Source: Promethearchaeota archaeon (GTDB lineage Archaea; Asgardarchaeota; Lokiarchaeia; Sigynarchaeales; SOKP01). Taken from it: DNA of 5,933 nt. The DNA is taken from NCBI GenBank assembly GCA_016839425.1, contig JAEOUI010000461.1:1-5933 (forward strand), read 5' to 3'. The translations under genes and the position numbers were made by a program. Below the pieces are notes generated by a model. The model had not been told where the DNA came from, ran no database searches, and saw nothing but the letters and a program-made list of their open reading frames with translations. Every line of letters begins with the position of its first letter. Within the stretch, counting starts at the first letter, position 1. Shown piece after piece: positions 4,862 to 5,933 of this stretch.

Positions 4862-5341
4862 ATGAAAGTTGAAAGTTTGGATGAGTTAGACAAGGACATT
4901 CTCAATATCCTTACAAAAGACGGGCGAGCGTCCTTTAGACAGATAGCTAAAGATCTCAATAAGTCTCCAGTAACCGTTAAGAAACATGTTGAAGAATTAG
5001 AGAAAAATATAATTACAAGTTATGGTGCTAGCGTTAATTTCGAATCGTTAGGATACGACATTCTTGCTTTTATCGAACTTACGATTTCAAAGGGTATGAT
5101 GCTTGAAGTGGAGAAGGAAATCGCTCATTTACCAAATATCTTTGGGGTCTTTGATGTTACAGGTACTTATGACGCCATTATTTTAGCTAGATTTAAAACG
5201 AGAGCTGAACTGAGTGAATTAGTAAAAAAAATAAATTCTTATGAATTTGTAATGCGAACGAATACTCATCTGATTTTGAACATAATTAAGGAAAAAACTA
5301 ATTTTGCAGATTTGATAGAAAAAGATTTTAAGCTCAAATAA
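4862..5341 (+). CDS. Lrp/AsnC-family transcriptional regulator
   Basis: A 159-residue protein with the two-part layout and length of this family. A winged helix-turn-helix covers about 5-60: LDELDKDILNILTKDGR opens it and the recognition region is at 24-48. A RAM ligand-binding domain follows at about 66-145, with the typical VTGTYD (99-104) and THLIL (135-139) segments. Family members form dimers to octamers, often bind amino acids in the RAM domain, and repress or activate amino-acid metabolism genes. The gene is divergent from glnA with 247 bp between start codons, a common layout for a regulator and its target, so control of glnA and of itself is a reasonable inference. The ATG at 4858 is out of frame and stops at once, so 4862 is the start. 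The ligand and targets cannot be read from the sequence. Confidence 0.92.
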   Translation: MKVESLDELDKDILNILTKDGRASFRQIAKDLNKSPVTVKKHVEELEKNIITSYGASVNFESLGYDILAFIELTISKGMMLEVEKEIAHLPNIFGVFDVTGTYDAIILARFKTRAELSELVKKINSYEFVMRTNTHLILNIIKEKTNFADLIEKDFKLK

Positions 5342-5441
5342 TTTACTTTTCCTATTTTATCCCTTTAGAATTCTAATAGATATTAAAATAATAATCAATT
5401 TCTCATTTGATTCGTTGGAAATGAAGGGTCATTTCGTAAAC

Positions 5442-5456
5442 AAAAATAAAAAAAAA
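5442..5456 (-). terminator. T-tract terminator of the chemotaxis protein gene
   Basis: On the minus strand nine T follow the TAA stop codon directly (5456-5448), then A and five more T. This is a strong archaeal-type T-tract. The convergent 115-nt gap to the Lrp-type gene holds nothing else of note; T-runs at 5347-5350 and 5355-5358 may stop the Lrp message. Confidence 0.5.
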
Positions 5457-5933
5457 TTACTTTAGTTTTTTTTTAGCTAAAGTTTGTCGGAGTTCTTCTG
5501 CTACATTTCCCAATCTCGTGGCGGTCGCAGCAATTTCTTGCATTGATGCTGTTTGTTCTTCTGCTGCTGTGCTTATGCTCTCCATTAGCATTGCGTTGTT
5601 TTCTTCTGTTTTAACGGATCTCTTTACTTCGGTCCTGACATTCTCAATTAATTCCGCCGTTCTTGAGATCATATCCGTGATTTCCTCAATTTTTGGCGCT
5701 GCGTCTTTTACCATAACTTTCGCCTGTTCTGCAAGCTTCCGGACTTCGCTAGCAACTACGGCAAAGCCCCTTCCGTGTTCTCCAGCTCTTCCAGCTTCAA
5801 TACTAGCGTTTAAAGCTAATAAATTCGTTTGCTCGGAAATACTGATTATGATCTTCATGATGTTGTTAATGTTCTTGGTCGAAATCTGTATGCCGCTCGC
5901 AAGCTCGCTAATGTTATCAATGTTCTTATCAAT
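5457..5933 (-). CDS. Methyl-accepting chemotaxis protein, C-terminal part (5' end outside window)
   Basis: The reading frame is open through the right edge, giving 158 visible residues, so the internal ATG at 5858 is not the true start. The visible part is the cytoplasmic signalling hairpin, a long antiparallel coiled coil. Its conserved tip, which binds CheA and CheW, covers about residues 33-71 of the fragment: [18 protein letters not shown], then [18 protein letters not shown]. The returning helix holds [13 protein letters not shown], a typical methylation-helix segment with Glu/Gln pairs for CheR and CheB. The protein ends in a lysine-rich tail, KKKLK, without the NWETF-type pentapeptide that tethers CheR/CheB in some bacterial receptors. 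The sensor domain, any membrane segments and the stimulus lie beyond the window. It implies a chemosensory array, whether for motility or another output. Confidence 0.93.
   Translation of the reverse strand: MDKNIDNISELASGIQISTKNINNIMKIIISISEQTNLLALNASIEAGRAGEHGRGFAVVASEVRKLAEQAKVMVKDAAPKIEEITDMISRTAELIENVRTEVKRSVKTEENNAMLMESISTAAEEQTASMQEIAATATRLGNVAEELRQTLAKKKLK

Noticed and set aside
4858..4873. ATG at 4858 as start of the Lrp-type regulator
   Set aside because: It is out of frame and hits TGA after four codons; ATG 4862 opens the conserved frame.
5858..5858. ATG at 5858 (minus) as start of a short 133-residue chemotaxis protein
   Set aside because: The frame stays open upstream to the window edge with receptor-like coiled-coil sequence, and this ATG falls inside the conserved signalling domain.

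Overview
This is an AT-rich stretch of about 5.9 kb. It most likely comes from a mesophilic, anaerobic archaeon. An Asgard/Lokiarchaeota-type lineage fits the AT content, the small orphan proteins and the gene styles, but nothing in the window proves the lineage. The archaeal signs are TATA-like boxes about 29-33 nt upstream of several start codons, so that transcripts would be leaderless or nearly so, the general lack of Shine-Dalgarno sequences, T-tracts after stop codons, and a compact Lrp/AsnC regulator.

Left part (1-1660): three small genes of unknown function, all on the + strand. The first encodes an 85-residue cysteine-rich, probably metal-binding protein. The second and third (548-790 and 1096-1344) are tandem paralogues about 69% identical in protein. 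The duplication is not limited to the genes. The non-coding DNA after each gene (about 851-1053 and 1391-1593) aligns without gaps over its best 140 bases at about 71% identity by hand count, against about 76% for the coding parts. The repeated unit is therefore 'small gene plus 3' non-coding block', and it is the least explained feature of the window.

Middle (1661-3001): a DRE-TIM metallolyase (LeuA/NifV superfamily, COG0119). Its sequence style matches, from memory, the clade that contains the Re-citrate synthase of anaerobes better than canonical isopropylmalate or homocitrate synthases.

Right part (3262-5933): a class I glutamine synthetase (glnA, - strand), a divergently transcribed Lrp/AsnC-family regulator (+ strand) sharing a 247-bp promoter region with it, and the C-terminal part of a methyl-accepting chemotaxis protein (- strand) that runs off the right edge.

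Possible joint logic (inference): citrate made by the metallolyase would lead to 2-oxoglutarate and glutamate, which glutamine synthetase turns into glutamine. The Lrp-type regulator beside glnA is a natural candidate to sense an amino acid and control it. No RNA gene, CRISPR array, insertion sequence or origin was recognised.
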